From contig CM060733.1 in assembly GCA_030704615.1 (NCBI GenBank), positions 72,664,001-72,728,000 on the forward strand: a stretch of 64,000 nt of DNA, given 5' to 3'. Under the pieces are notes generated by a model. That model saw only the letters and a list, made by a program, of their open reading frames with translations, did not search any database and was not told the origin of the DNA. Origin of the DNA: Takakia lepidozioides (taxonomy: Eukaryota > Streptophyta > Takakiopsida > Takakiales > Takakiaceae). This document shows positions 23,161 to 33,517 of the stretch, in pieces; position 1 is the first letter of the stretch, and every line of letters begins with the position of its first letter. The translations under genes and the position numbers were made by a program.

Positions 23161-23168
23161 GTAGGTAC
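23161..23168. repeat. hAT MITE target duplication, right
   Basis: GTAGGTAC, identical to 22533-22540. Confidence 0.9.
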
Positions 23169-23640
23169 TCAGTAGGTAGGCTAACCACGACATGACCAAT
23201 TTGGCTTCCCTCACAAATTGCCCCCAATTTTGGGGGATGTGGGCATTTTGACCCCCCTGTTTTCCCATACAAAGCACCCATTATGCATTTTTGGAATTTG
23301 GCTCTGGAATTTTGGGAGGCTTTGCTGCAGGTGCCATATAATCTGAATCTGGTTAGGCTGTAGCAATGAAAAATCAAAAAGGTAGGCCATCTGATTGGTC
23401 AAACCAATTTTTCATGTTGAAAATACATCCTGCAGAAAGTTGGCCTAGGACTTTTGTTATAATCTTCCAAATTAGTCGGTCAAATCTCTTGAAATTTTTA
23501 CTGGAGGTGCATGAAGTAGGTAGGATGACTTTGGTGCGGTTCATCCCCTCGGATGTTTCTCAAATGAGAGATATACCCTCATCCATGAGGGTATGTCTGG
23601 TTTTGGACAGGGCCCACCAAAAACAGGCTCGTCCTCAAGG
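23169..23640. other. Intergenic, no gene recognised
   Basis: No domain or repeat structure was recognised between the hAT element and the LINE remnant. Confidence 0.5.
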
Positions 23641-24790
23641 GGTTAAGAAGCGTGTCCCTTATCCTGTTATTCTAAAAACGATGTTCCAGCAATTTTAGTC
23701 TTATGATTGGCAAGTCTGTGGATATGTTGGGCCTTTATGACATACGGGTGTTCAACCTGATCAATGGTTCTTGCCTGCAGTTGTTTGATCTTGGTGAATG
23801 GTCATGGATGGATTCCCGACACTCTGGTACTATGTTAAATTGGGCTACAAGGTTCTGTGACCCCCGCAGCCTTGTTCTAGGCTTGGGAACAAATAATGGA
23901 GCTTCTCGCCCCCCCTCTCCATTTGGAAGCTCATCTCGAGGGAGGTTTGGTGTAAGGACATGGCCGCCAAATTGAATGCTCTTCTTTGGAAAGTGGCTAA
24001 CCGTATTCTCTCTGTGGGACCTTTGACATGTCCTGTCTACACCACAAACATGGCCGAAACTATTGAGCATTGTCTTGTTTCTTGCCCTGTTGCTTGCATT
24101 ATTTGGATGACTTGTCTCCAATTCTACGCGTAGTCCTCCTGCTGACTCTACTTCCTTGTTTTTGCTTAATCTGGTGAACAACTACATTTGGAATATGTGT
24201 CCTGTTTGGGCTTGTCTTAGGGTGTGCACCTTATGGCAACTCTGCAAATGCAGATGTGTACTTTTCTTTCAGGGGAAAAGCCCCAACATCAAAACAAATC
24301 CTTTTTAAGGTTCATATTGATCTCCTGACTGAGGGGAAGAAAGCCTGGGCCTCTTTGTTGGTAGTTGTGTACAAATGAAAATGTAGGAAAAAACATAACT
24401 TCTTCAAGAATTCGATCTCTCCTAGGCAAAGGGCAATATCCTCTGCTCCGTTTTTCGAACTCTCATATCTCCGGGCACAATGACTTCCCTCTGAATGGAA
24501 GCCCTTATCCTGAGGGGGATGAATGTGATGTCAATTGGCGACACCGTAGGACCGTGTGGCCTTGTCTAAAGCTCATTTGGAGTTCAGATTAGTTCTTGCC
24601 TATATTTTTCATTAGTTGTTCTTTTTTCCTCCTCACTCGCCTGGGATCTGGCTCCTTGGATATGTGTGTCTCCCTGGTTTCTCTTGTCTCTGGGGTGGTG
24701 TCCCCTTTGTACTTTCCTTAGGTTTTTTTTTCCTGACCCTTAATCTGAAACGGGGCTTCTGTTTTCCTTAAAAATAATATTGATAATTTT
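23641..24790 (+). pseudogene. Second LINE remnant, 3' part
   Basis: The segment near 23960-24115 carries the LINE zinc-binding signature: LLWKVANRILSVGP, then ETIEHCLVSCPVACIIW. This is the His/Cys pattern of the plant zf-RVT region. The frame is broken by many stops. The 3' end is AT-rich (about 24720-24790) without a clean A tail. It is a separate LINE from the one at 14870-17440. Confidence 0.6.
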
Positions 24791-25021
24791 TAAAATGCTA
24801 TGTTTAAGGGGCTTGGAGTTGGACAAAGCATCATGAATGGTCCCCATGTTAGTTTGAAATAATTAGCTATTAACCCTTAATATTCACAAAAATAAGACCC
24901 TAGCCCACCAAAAATTATATCTTACAGATTTCTGAGTCCCTATAAAAGTGATAATTGAATTTACTGCCCACCTAACCCATCTATCACCTCAAAATTTTCC
25001 GCTTCTCATTGGAAGATATAG

Positions 25022-25521
25022 NNNNNNNNNNNNNNNNNNNNNNNNNNNNNNNNNNNNNNNNNNNNNNNNNNNNNNNNNNNNNNNNNNNNNNNNNNNNNNN
25101 NNNNNNNNNNNNNNNNNNNNNNNNNNNNNNNNNNNNNNNNNNNNNNNNNNNNNNNNNNNNNNNNNNNNNNNNNNNNNNNNNNNNNNNNNNNNNNNNNNNN
25201 NNNNNNNNNNNNNNNNNNNNNNNNNNNNNNNNNNNNNNNNNNNNNNNNNNNNNNNNNNNNNNNNNNNNNNNNNNNNNNNNNNNNNNNNNNNNNNNNNNNN
25301 NNNNNNNNNNNNNNNNNNNNNNNNNNNNNNNNNNNNNNNNNNNNNNNNNNNNNNNNNNNNNNNNNNNNNNNNNNNNNNNNNNNNNNNNNNNNNNNNNNNN
25401 NNNNNNNNNNNNNNNNNNNNNNNNNNNNNNNNNNNNNNNNNNNNNNNNNNNNNNNNNNNNNNNNNNNNNNNNNNNNNNNNNNNNNNNNNNNNNNNNNNNN
25501 NNNNNNNNNNNNNNNNNNNNN
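25022..25521. other. Assembly gap (N run)
   Basis: Five hundred unknown bases, a round number that suggests a placeholder. The right side resumes inside a family C LTR, so the gap probably hides more of that element. Confidence 0.98.
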
Positions 25522-26181
25522 ACTCATCATCTCTCTATCTTCACTTCCGTTCTTCATCTCTGCCCGATCCCCTCTCCTCCCTGACCAAGAAGTCCTCCTC
25601 CGAATGATGTCCCTCAATTCCCCGTTTCTCCTTTATCTTCCTCTCCGCGGTTCTAACCGTTCCCTCGCTAACCGTCGTCTGTGAACTAACATGTTCCCTT
25701 CGCAGGTGTTGTTCCCCACAGTCGTTCCCTGTCCTACTCTTCGTTCCCTATGATCGTGACCGCTGTGTCAAGCTGTGACTGGTGTGCGACTGTGTTGGCT
25801 GTGTCGGGCTGTGTGACTGGCTGTGTGAAACTGTGACGGGCTGTGACTGGCTGTGCGACTATGTTTGGCTGTGTCGGGCTGTGACTGGCTGTGTCAGCTG
25901 TGTCGGCTGTGTCGGCTGTGTGCTGTGTGACGACTGTGACGGCTGTGTTGGCTGTGTTGGCTGTGACGACTGTGACGGGCTGTGTTGGCTGTGTCAGGTG
26001 TGACGACTGTGACGACTGTGACGGGCTGTGTTGGCTGTGTCTGCTGTGACGGGCTGTGTAACCCCCCTCTACAGTGCGCTGCTGTCACCCCTAAGGTTCC
26101 TCTTGGTCTCAGTCTGTGCAAAAATTAAGGGTACCCTACAGATCCCGTATAAGTGTCTAAGTCCCCGACAGTCCTCTAACA
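25522..26181 (-). repeat. Family C LTR, minus orientation, start portion
   Basis: It reads from the LTR start TGTTAGAGGAC (at 26181, minus) through a tandem CACAGCC-type repeat (about 25775-26060) and into the gap. It matches the complete LTRs at 30030-31011 and 32546-33517. The end is hidden by the N run. Confidence 0.85.
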
Positions 26182-26756
26182 CACCTGCGAAGGGAACATG
26201 TTAGTTCACAGACGACGGTTAGTGAGGGAAACGGTTAGAACCACGGATAGAAGATAAAGGGAGAAACGGGGAATTTCGGGGGACATCATTGGAGGAGGAC
26301 TTCTTGGTCATGCAGGAGGGGATGGGGCAGAGATGAAGAACGGAAGTGAAGATAGAGAGATGATGAGTAGATGCTTGTTATATGCAAGGCTGTAATGATA
26401 TTGTAGAGCAGATTAGAGACACAATGGCTTCGGCCTGATACCTAATAAATCATAATCGGATACTTTTATGATACAATCACACGGTGGAGAGAGATCTGAG
26501 TGAAGCTGTGGAATGAATGGATGAGTTGACGGAATCCAATAGATTGATAAAGCAAACTGATACTTAATTATCAATGGTAAGGTAGTTAACATGAATGCCA
26601 AAAGGGAAACAAATAGGAAACACCCCCATGATACACTAGCTGTAGGTCATGACTGATTGTTCTGCTGGGGCCGAGTACTTAGAGATTTCCAACTCTTCTA
26701 TCTTGGAGTTTCCGCCTCGAATAGCGAAGGGATGGGTGAGTAAAAGCCGTGCGACA
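26182..26756 (+). repeat. Family C LTR, plus orientation, 5'-truncated
   Basis: It starts where it matches about 30389 of the complete LTR and ends in the normal GCGACA. The stretch 26182-26368 is an almost perfect inverted copy of 25522-25709. Pol coding sequence follows directly, with no primer site or gag. Confidence 0.85.
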
Positions 26757-27549
26757 GTACAAAATGAATCCCAACTACACACAGAAGGTTGGAGAAGAGA
26801 TTAAGAAGTTGGCTGAGGCTAAGTTTATAGACCCAATAGAGTATACAACTTGGTTGTCACCCATTGTTATAGTTCCCAAGAAGAATGGAAAACTAAGAGT
26901 ATGTGTGAACTACAAGAAGCTAAATGCTTGTACAAAGAAAGATCCTTTCCCTTTGCCATTCACTGAAGCAGTATTAGTCACTGTGGCAGGCCATGAGATG
27001 TACTCATTCATGGATGGCTTCAGTGGTTATAATCAAGTGCAAGTGGCAGAAGAAGACCAAGGGAAAACAGCTTTCATCACAGACTGGGGGGCTTATGCAT
27101 ACAAAGTCATGCCCTTTGGATTTTGTAATGCACCAGCGACCTTTCAGAGAGTGATAAGTGAATCTTTTCATGAGTATCTGGATGATTTCATGCAGGTATT
27201 CTTGGATGATTTCAGTGTGTACAGCTCTAAGAATGAGCACTTGCATAAATTGGAGTTATGTTTGGCCAGATGCAGGATGAGAGGTCTGGGCCTGAATCCA
27301 GAGAAGTGTACTTTCTGTGTGAACTCAGGGGTGCTTCTGGGACACATTGTGTGTAAGAAGGGACTTCTTGTGGATCCCAGAAAGACAGAGTCCATTAAAG
27401 CCTCTCCACCACCAGTGAATGTTAAAAGTCTAAGAAGATTCCTTGGGCAAACCAGTTATTACAGAAGATTTGTCAAAAGGTATGCACAAATAGCAGCACC
27501 ATTGAGCAAGCTTCTGAAGAAAGATGCAGTGTTTGCCTGGACAGCTTAA
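26757..27549 (+). pseudogene. Reverse transcriptase of C1
   Basis: Blocks in order: VPKKNGKLRVCVNYKKLN, SFMDGFSGYNQV, VMPFGFCNAPATF, the catalytic box FLDD (in VFLDDFSVY), and RRFLGQTSYYRRF. All RT motifs are present and both catalytic Asp are intact. The frame ends in TAA at 27547-27549 and continues in the same phase into RNase H, so this is one stop rather than a domain end. It was part of a polyprotein. Confidence 0.9.
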
Positions 27550-28049
27550 TGTCAGCAGGCGTTTGAGGAACTTACACTGTCAGTAACAACTACACCTGTG
27601 CTGATTAACCCTCACTGGCATGTAGTGTTTCATGTTCACTGCGATGCATCAGGAGAAGCGTTGGGAGCGGTGTTAGCCCAGAATGTTACAGGAAATATAG
27701 ATTCACCTGTGTACTATGCTAGCAGGTTGATGAACAGTGCTGAAAGGAACTATAGCACAACGGAAAGAGAAGCATTGGCAATGATCTATGCAGTGAAGAA
27801 ATTCAGGCATTACCTGTTGGGCAAGAAGTTTATGTTCTACGTGGATCACCAGGCTCTGATATACCTGGTAAACAAACCTCTGATAAGCGGAAGAATAGCA
27901 AGATGGTTGATAATCTTGTACGAGTTTGAGTTTGAGGTTGTTTACAAGCCTGGGAGACTACATCTTGTGGCGGATCACTTGTCACGGTTATCAACAGGAG
28001 AACCAGCCACAGGAATAGATGATCAATTACCAGATGCGAGTCTTTGCAG
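27550..28049 (+). pseudogene. RNase H of C1
   Basis: RNase H removes the RNA strand during reverse transcription. HCDASGEALGAVLAQ carries the first Asp, TEREALAMIYAVKKF the Glu, and YVDHQALIYL the next Asp. The domain closes with LVADHLSRL, the usual Ty3/gypsy end mark. The phase is the same as RT. A frameshift near 28050 moves the integrase to another frame. Confidence 0.88.
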
Positions 28050-29787
28050 TGGAGGTGCAGGGAAGTGCAGATGACTGGTTAGATTGGCAGTGGCCGATCA
28101 GATACTACCTTGCTCATGGTCAGTGCCCACCTAATTATGGTAAGGAGCAGAGGAAGAGAATTGCTATCAAAGCTTTACCTTATACTATGGTAGGAAGCAG
28201 AATGTATAAGCTAGGACCTGATGGAGTACTAAAACGATGCTTGTACCACCATGAAGTAAATAAAGTTTTGGAGGAAGTTCATAAAGGAGTGACTGGAGGT
28301 CATTTTGGAGAAGAGACTACCTGTAGGAAGATACTACTCGCAGGTTATTGGTGGCCTACTTTGTTCAAAGATGTACACGAGTATTGTCAGAGTTGTGATG
28401 AATGCCAGAGGCTAGGACCTTTGCAGAGATCTGGAAGGATGGCCTTGCATCCTACAATGCCTACGGAACCATTTCAGAAATGGGGACTAGACTTTGTTGG
28501 ACCGAGTAACCCACCAGCCAAGAATACACAGAACAGGTACATCATTACAGCCACTGATTATATTACGAAATGGGTGGAAGCTAAAGCTTTGAGGGACAAC
28601 ACAGCCAAGTCCACAGCAAGGTTCCTGTACGAGAACATACTTACACGATTTGGCTGTCCCTAGAATTTATCAGTGATCAGGGAAGTCACTTCATGAATGA
28701 GACCATTGAGTTGTTGACTAAAGAGTTCATGATTGTACATAGAAAAAGTACAACATATTATCCATAGGGTAATGGGCAGGCAGAGGCTACCAACAAAATA
28801 CTATGCACTATCTTGGTTAAGATAGTCAATGCAAACAGAACGGATTGGGATACAAAGCTGCTGACAGCTTTGTGGTCATACAAGACTTCCTATAAAGTCA
28901 CCACAAAGTATACACCATTCCAATTAGTTTATGGTATGGAAGCCTTACTTCCAGTGGAATTCCTGTTACCTACCATGAGAACGGAGTGGGGAAAGAGAAT
29001 GGAATTGCAAGATTCCATTAAGGTAAGGAAACATGAATTATACCATGTAGAAGAAGTACGTGCTGATGCAGCTGATAATATGACCAGAATTCAGATGAAG
29101 AGAAAGGAACAGTTTGATGAAGGCAAGTTAAAGACTTTTAAGACGGGGGATTTGGTTCTATGGTTGCAGAAGAAAGGAAAGATTAAAGCTTCTAAGCTTA
29201 AATCACCATGGAAAGGACCTTATGTCATACAAAAGATGTATGATAACAACACCGCCATGTTACAAACCATTAACAAAGAAATGCTGGGAAGGGTCAATGC
29301 CAATAAGTTAAAGGGATACAGTGGTATCCATGACAAACCATTGCAGCATGATTTGCATGTTGAAATGCAAGAGCAGTCACGGGCTGCACCAGTGTTACCA
29401 ACGGAGTATGGAGCACTTGTTGCTAGGCCAAGCATATATGACCAGGGCGGGCAGACAAGGCGAAACACAGCCTATCACAGCCCAGTACAACGCAACACAG
29501 CCTATCACAGCCCATCACAACGTGACACAGCCTATCACAGCCCAGCACGGCGCAACACAGCCTATCACAACCTACCACAACGTGTCACAGCCTATCACAG
29601 CTTACCACAGTGCATCACAGCCTATCACAGCGTACCACAGTATGACACAGCCTGTCACAGCTCAACACAGCCTACTAGGATTCCACAAAAAGTTCGAAAA
29701 TTAAAACACCTGAGAGGCGATGAGGATTCTGATACAACTGGTTCTTCAGCGGATTCTTTTGACATGGGAGAAGACTATGCAATTTAG
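28050..29787 (+). pseudogene. Integrase of C1 with repetitive C-terminal tail
   Basis: The HHCC finger includes [10 protein letters not shown], then YCQSCDEC. The core has LDFVGP (Asp), ISDQGSHF (Asp) and GNGQAEATNK (Glu), so the catalytic triad is visible. A shift near 28664 and a TAG near 28767 break the frame. The C-terminal domain contains GDLVLW and WKGPYVI. It is followed by seven 30-bp in-frame repeats (29461-29670) encoding decapeptides of the form NTAYHSPxQR, then an acidic end. No chromodomain is present. Confidence 0.88.
29461..29670 (+). repeat. Seven-copy 30-bp coding minisatellite
   Basis: The period is exactly 30 bp: units start at 29461, 29491, 29521, 29551, 29581, 29611 and 29641. 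Each contains ACACAGCCTATCACAGC or a close variant, the same words that form the tandem repeats of the family C LTR. Confidence 0.92.
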
Positions 29788-29991
29788 ATGGCAGAGAAGA
29801 AGCGACGGGGGTCTCCTATGCCTGAAAGGCTACCTCGATATCAGCCTCCAGAGGGCCTCACTTATCCAGGAAGAGTTCAAACATCTCTGTCAACCAGTGA
29901 CAGACCTCGGGCTCGTACACACAGTCCACCACGAAACTCTCAACGTCAGAAAGGTGCTCACTCACAAAGGTTTTCTAATCGCAATCAGTAA
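29788..29991 (+). CDS. Short basic ORF after pol of C1
   Basis: A 67-residue frame opens with an ATG that directly follows the pol stop, in the same phase. It is Arg/Pro/Ser-rich (RPRARTHSPPR, SQRQKG) with no domain. It could be a nucleic-acid-binding tail reached by readthrough of the TAG, or untranslated sequence before the polypurine tract. Function unknown. Confidence 0.35.
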   Translation: MAEKKRRGSPMPERLPRYQPPEGLTYPGRVQTSLSTSDRPRARTHSPPRNSQRQKGAHSQRFSNRNQ

Positions 29992-30011
29992 ACCGTGGGG
30001 ACACGACTTTT

Positions 30012-30029
30012 CGAGAGGGGAAGGGGTAA
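30012..30029 (+). other. Polypurine tract of C1
   Basis: The run CGAGAGGGGAAGGGGTAA lies immediately before the LTR start TGTTAGAGGAC. Confidence 0.8.
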
Positions 30030-31011
30030 TGTTAGAGGACTGTTTGGGACTTAGACACTTATACGGGATCTGTAGGGTACCCTTAATTTTAGCACAGACT
30101 GAGACCTACAGGAGCCTTAGGGCTGACAGCAGCGCACTGTAGAGGGGGTTACACAGCCCGTCACAGTCGTCACAGCCGACACAGCCATCACAGCCAACAC
30201 AGCCCGTCACAGTCGTCACAGCCGACACAGCCAGACACAGTCAGCGCAGCCCGTCACAGCCAACACAGCCACACAGCCAGTCACAGCCCGATACAACCGT
30301 CATAGTTTCAGACAGCCAGTCACAGCTTGACACAACTGTCACGATCATAGGGAACGGAGAGCAGGATAGGGAACAACTGTGGGGAACAACACCTGCAAAT
30401 GGAACATGTTATTTCACGGCCGACGGTTAGTGAAGGAAACGGTTAGAGCCACGGGTAGGAAGATAAAGCGAGAAGCAAGGATGGAGAAGGGGGCTTTTTG
30501 GGGGGATTGTTCGAGGGATCAATCTTGGAAGCACTGGAGGAGGAGGATTCTTGATCATGCATGAGAGGAGATCGGGCGGAGAGCAAGATCGGAGAGCACG
30601 GTGAAGGAGGGAAGATGATTAGGAGATGATTGTTATATGCAAAGCTGTAGTGATATTGTAGAGCAGATTAGAGACACAATGGCTTCGGCCTGATACCTGA
30701 TAAATCATAATCTGATACTTATACGATACAATCACACTGTGTAGAGAGATCTGAGTGAAGCTCTGGAATGAATTGATGAGTTGATGGAATCCGATAGATT
30801 GATGAAGCAAACTGATACTTAATTATCAATGGTAAGGTAGCTAACATGAATGCGGAAAGGGAAACAAATAGGAAACACCCCCATGATACACTAGCTGTAG
30901 GTCATGACTGATTGTTCTGCGCGGGCTGAGTACTTAGAGATTTCCAACTCTTCTATCTTGGAGTTTCCGCCTCGGATAGCGAAGGGATGGGTGAGTAAAA
31001 GCCGCGCGACA
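30030..31011 (+). repeat. C1 3' LTR, complete
   Basis: It runs from TGTTAGAGGAC to GCGCGACA, 982 bp. An internal tandem array of CACAGCC/GTCACAG words lies at about 30151-30340. It is inverted relative to the LTR at 32546-33517. Confidence 0.9.
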
Positions 31012-31936
31012 CACATGTGCTCAAATTGGCTAATGTGTACATCGGGATCCCCTTTTCCTGAATATATTGGAAAGGGTGGTTTTGCCCGTGTTGGTTGTAA
31101 CGCCATATGTGGCCCTACCTTCTGCCCACTGACAGGTGCTGGCACCCTTGCTGGTGTTGGTCCTTCTGGACCTGTTGTTTTTGTGGTGGATCTTCCACCA
31201 AGTGGTGGCCCTTGAGCACTCCCTGCTTCTGGCCCCACGATATTCACAGTATTCCCAGCTTCAGTTGCACTACTTCCCACACTCCCTGTCCCCCCAGAGC
31301 CAGATCCAGGCCGCCCGCCTGATCCCCCTGAGCCGACACCTTCGTTGGCCTGTGATCCAAGTGCTCCACTTGATCCAGGTCCAACGGGTTGGGATGTCCT
31401 GGTTGTAGTCTCAACCTCAGCTGTGGGTCTACTTCTTCATATTCTTCCTCTTCCAATTTCTTCTCTCTGTTTTCATCCTCCAAGTTCTGCCCTTGGGTTT
31501 CTTCTTCACTCATGTAACTCAACTGTAATGGTGTTGGAGAGTCTGAACTCTCCGTTGGCTCTGCCACATCCTCTCCTCCTTCTTCACCTCCCGCTTCAGA
31601 AACTGGAGTTCCTGCTTTTGGTGTTCCATGCCAACTCTTATCAAAGATTTCTGTCAAATCTTTTATCCAGGGATGTACCTCAGATCTTTCACCTCGTGAT
31701 TGATCTTCTTCCTGTACCAATTCCCTTAATCTTTCTTGCAAAGAAACAGAAGGAGTGGCATCCAACTCTAGTTCTTCCGGTATGGGTGATGTACTCTTTG
31801 ATCTTAATGGTGTGAGAGGTCCAGATGATTCCCCTATGTCTATTCCTCTCTCCCAAAGATATGGATAATTAGCTTTCAGATAGCTTTCTCTTTTTGCTGA
31901 ATATCTCTGGCGTCTAGCTTCTCTTTCATCACTCAT
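31012..31936 (-). pseudogene. Gag N-terminal part of element C2
   Basis: It starts at the ATG at 31936 (MSDEREARRQRYSAKRE). It continues through a long acidic Glu-rich region and a Gly/Pro-rich linker to FPIYSGKGDPDVHISQFEHMC, the entry of a retrotrans-gag domain. A frameshift lies near 31290. The gag domain is then cut at 31012, where inverted LTR sequence of C1 begins. Capsid core, protease and pol are missing. Confidence 0.7.
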
Positions 31937-32146
31937 GTCCCATGTCTTTCATTTCTTTTTAATGTGGCAATAATCAAAACTCTCTTCTGTAATATCTCTC
32001 GTATATGCCTGGGTTTCTTTCAAGCTTCAATGCACCCTTGGCTATACTTGAAGTCTCCGTTACCATATAACCATATGGCAAACAAGTCTGGAAAGCTGTT
32101 CTTGGTGTGAGTTTGATCCACAAAATATCCTTTGGAATCCAATTCT

Positions 32147-32545
32147 TTACAGTACAAGCTCTTCATGCATATGAGTATAAACATTCACTTTTCTTTCTTC
32201 CCAGCCTTCAAACTCTACTCGCTTAATGGATTGCAATGCTATCACATAAACCAACGTTGGTAACCAACGTGCTCTTCCTCTACAGGCTACTTGATAAATC
32301 TTTATCACTCCTTTCTCCAGACCCCATTCCGGATCAGCATCATGCACTCGCTTAAGAATATTTTCTTTACAACCGTCTGGCAATTCCAAGAACCTTTGAA
32401 AGAATTGTTTGGACAATCTTTCTTCCTTCGTTCCACATGGAATTTGATTCACTTCAAATTCTTTAATGGTCCAACCACCATGATCCCACCAGATGCCTGT
32501 CACATCTGGTTGTTCATGACTCAGTTCCCCAGTATGGTCGCCAAA
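32147..32545 (-). CDS. Leader ORF upstream of gag in C2, unknown
   Basis: An uninterrupted frame runs from the LTR end across the primer site and on for about 130 codons, stopping about 210 bp before the gag ATG. The part after the primer site looks protein-like: RLSKQFFQRFLELPDGCKEN, then PEWGLEKGVIKIYQVACRGR. I do not recognise it. No ATG opens it within the leader, so translation would need a start inside the LTR (a Met lies at 32653) or a splice. It may be an extra ORF of this family. Confidence 0.4.
   Translation of the reverse strand, partial: FGDHTGELSHEQPDVTGIWWDHGGWTIKEFEVNQIPCGTKEERLSKQFFQRFLELPDGCKENILKRVHDADPEWGLEKGVIKIYQVACRGRARWLPTLVYVIALQSIKRVEFEGWEERKVNVYTHMHEELVL
32526..32543 (-). 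other. Primer binding site of family C
   Basis: TGGCGACCATACTGGGGA follows the LTR end after two bases. It opens with TGG, complementary to a tRNA CCA end, and has the layout of the TGGCGCCGTTGCCGGGGA site common in plant Tat/Athila elements. The exact tRNA is not identified. Confidence 0.7.
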
Positions 32546-33517
32546 TGTCGCGCGGCTTTTACTCACCCATCCCTTCGCTATCCGAGGCGGAAACTCCAAG
32601 ATAGAAGAGTTGGAAATCTCTAAGTACTCAGCCCGCTCATAACAATCAGTCATGACCTACAGCTAGTGTATCATGGGGGTGTTTCCTATTTGTTTCCCTT
32701 TCCACATTCATGTTAGCTACCTTACCATTGATAATTAAGTATCAGTTTGCTTCATCAATCTATCGGATTCCTTCAACTCATCCATTCATTCCACAGCTTC
32801 ACTCAGATCTCTCTACACAGTGTGATTGTATCGTATAAGTATCAGATTATGATTTATCAGGTATCAGGCCGAAGCCATTGTGTCTCTAATCTGCTTTACA
32901 ATATCACTACAGCTTTGCATATAACAAGCATCTGCTTATCATCTCTCCTCCTTCACCGTGCTCTCCATGCTTGCTTCCGTTCTTGCTCTCCGCCCGATCC
33001 CCTCTCTTCCTTGACCAAGAAGTCTTCCCCCTGATGTGCTTCCAAGAATAATCCCCCCTTCTCAGTCCTTGCTTCTCTCTTTATCTTCCTACCCGTGGCT
33101 CTAACCGTTTCCCTCACTAACCGTCGTTCGTGAACTAACATGTTCCATTGCAGGTGTTGTTCCCACAGTCGTTCCCTGTCCTGCTCTCCGTTCCCTATGG
33201 TCGTGACAGCTGTGTCAAGCTGTGACTGGCTGTGTGAAACTGTGACGGGCTGTGACTGGTTGTGCGACTGTGTTTGGCTGTGTCGTGCTGTGACTGGCTG
33301 TGTGGCTGTGTCGGCTGTGACGGGCTGTGTTGGCTGTGATGGCTGTGTCGGCTGTGACGACTGTGACGGGCTGTGTTGGCTGTGTTGGACTGTGTAACCC
33401 CCTTTTACAGTGTGCTGTTGTCACCCCTAAGGCTCCTGTTGATCTCAGTCTGTGCAAAAATTAAGGGTACCCTACAGATCCCGTATAAGTGTCTAAGTCC
33501 CAGACAGTCTTCTAACA
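32546..33517 (-). repeat. C2 5' LTR, complete
   Basis: On the minus strand it runs from TGTTAGAAGAC to GCGCGACA, 972 bp. The CTGTGAC-type tandem array, seen on the plus strand at 33200-33400, is the complement of the CACAGCC array of the other LTRs. It abuts the broken integrase of G2. Confidence 0.9.

Larger units (their letters stand above)
26757..30029 (+). mobile_element. Element C1: Ty3/gypsy pol without gag and protease
   Basis: Internal part of a non-chromodomain Ty3/gypsy element: RT, RNase H, integrase and a repeat-rich tail, ending in a polypurine tract and the 3' LTR. The upstream LTR abuts RT coding sequence directly, so primer site, gag and protease are missing. The missing gag type occurs in opposite orientation at 31012-31936. 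Either a rearrangement or a misassembly could explain this. Confidence 0.85.

Noticed and set aside
24948-25617. Long open frames across 25.0-25.6 kb
   Set aside because: They consist almost wholly of unknown bases from the N gap.
25782-26003. Cys/Gly-rich small protein frame
   Set aside because: It is a translation of the tandem CTGTGAC repeat of the family C LTR. A similar frame appears in the other LTR copies (33140-33397).
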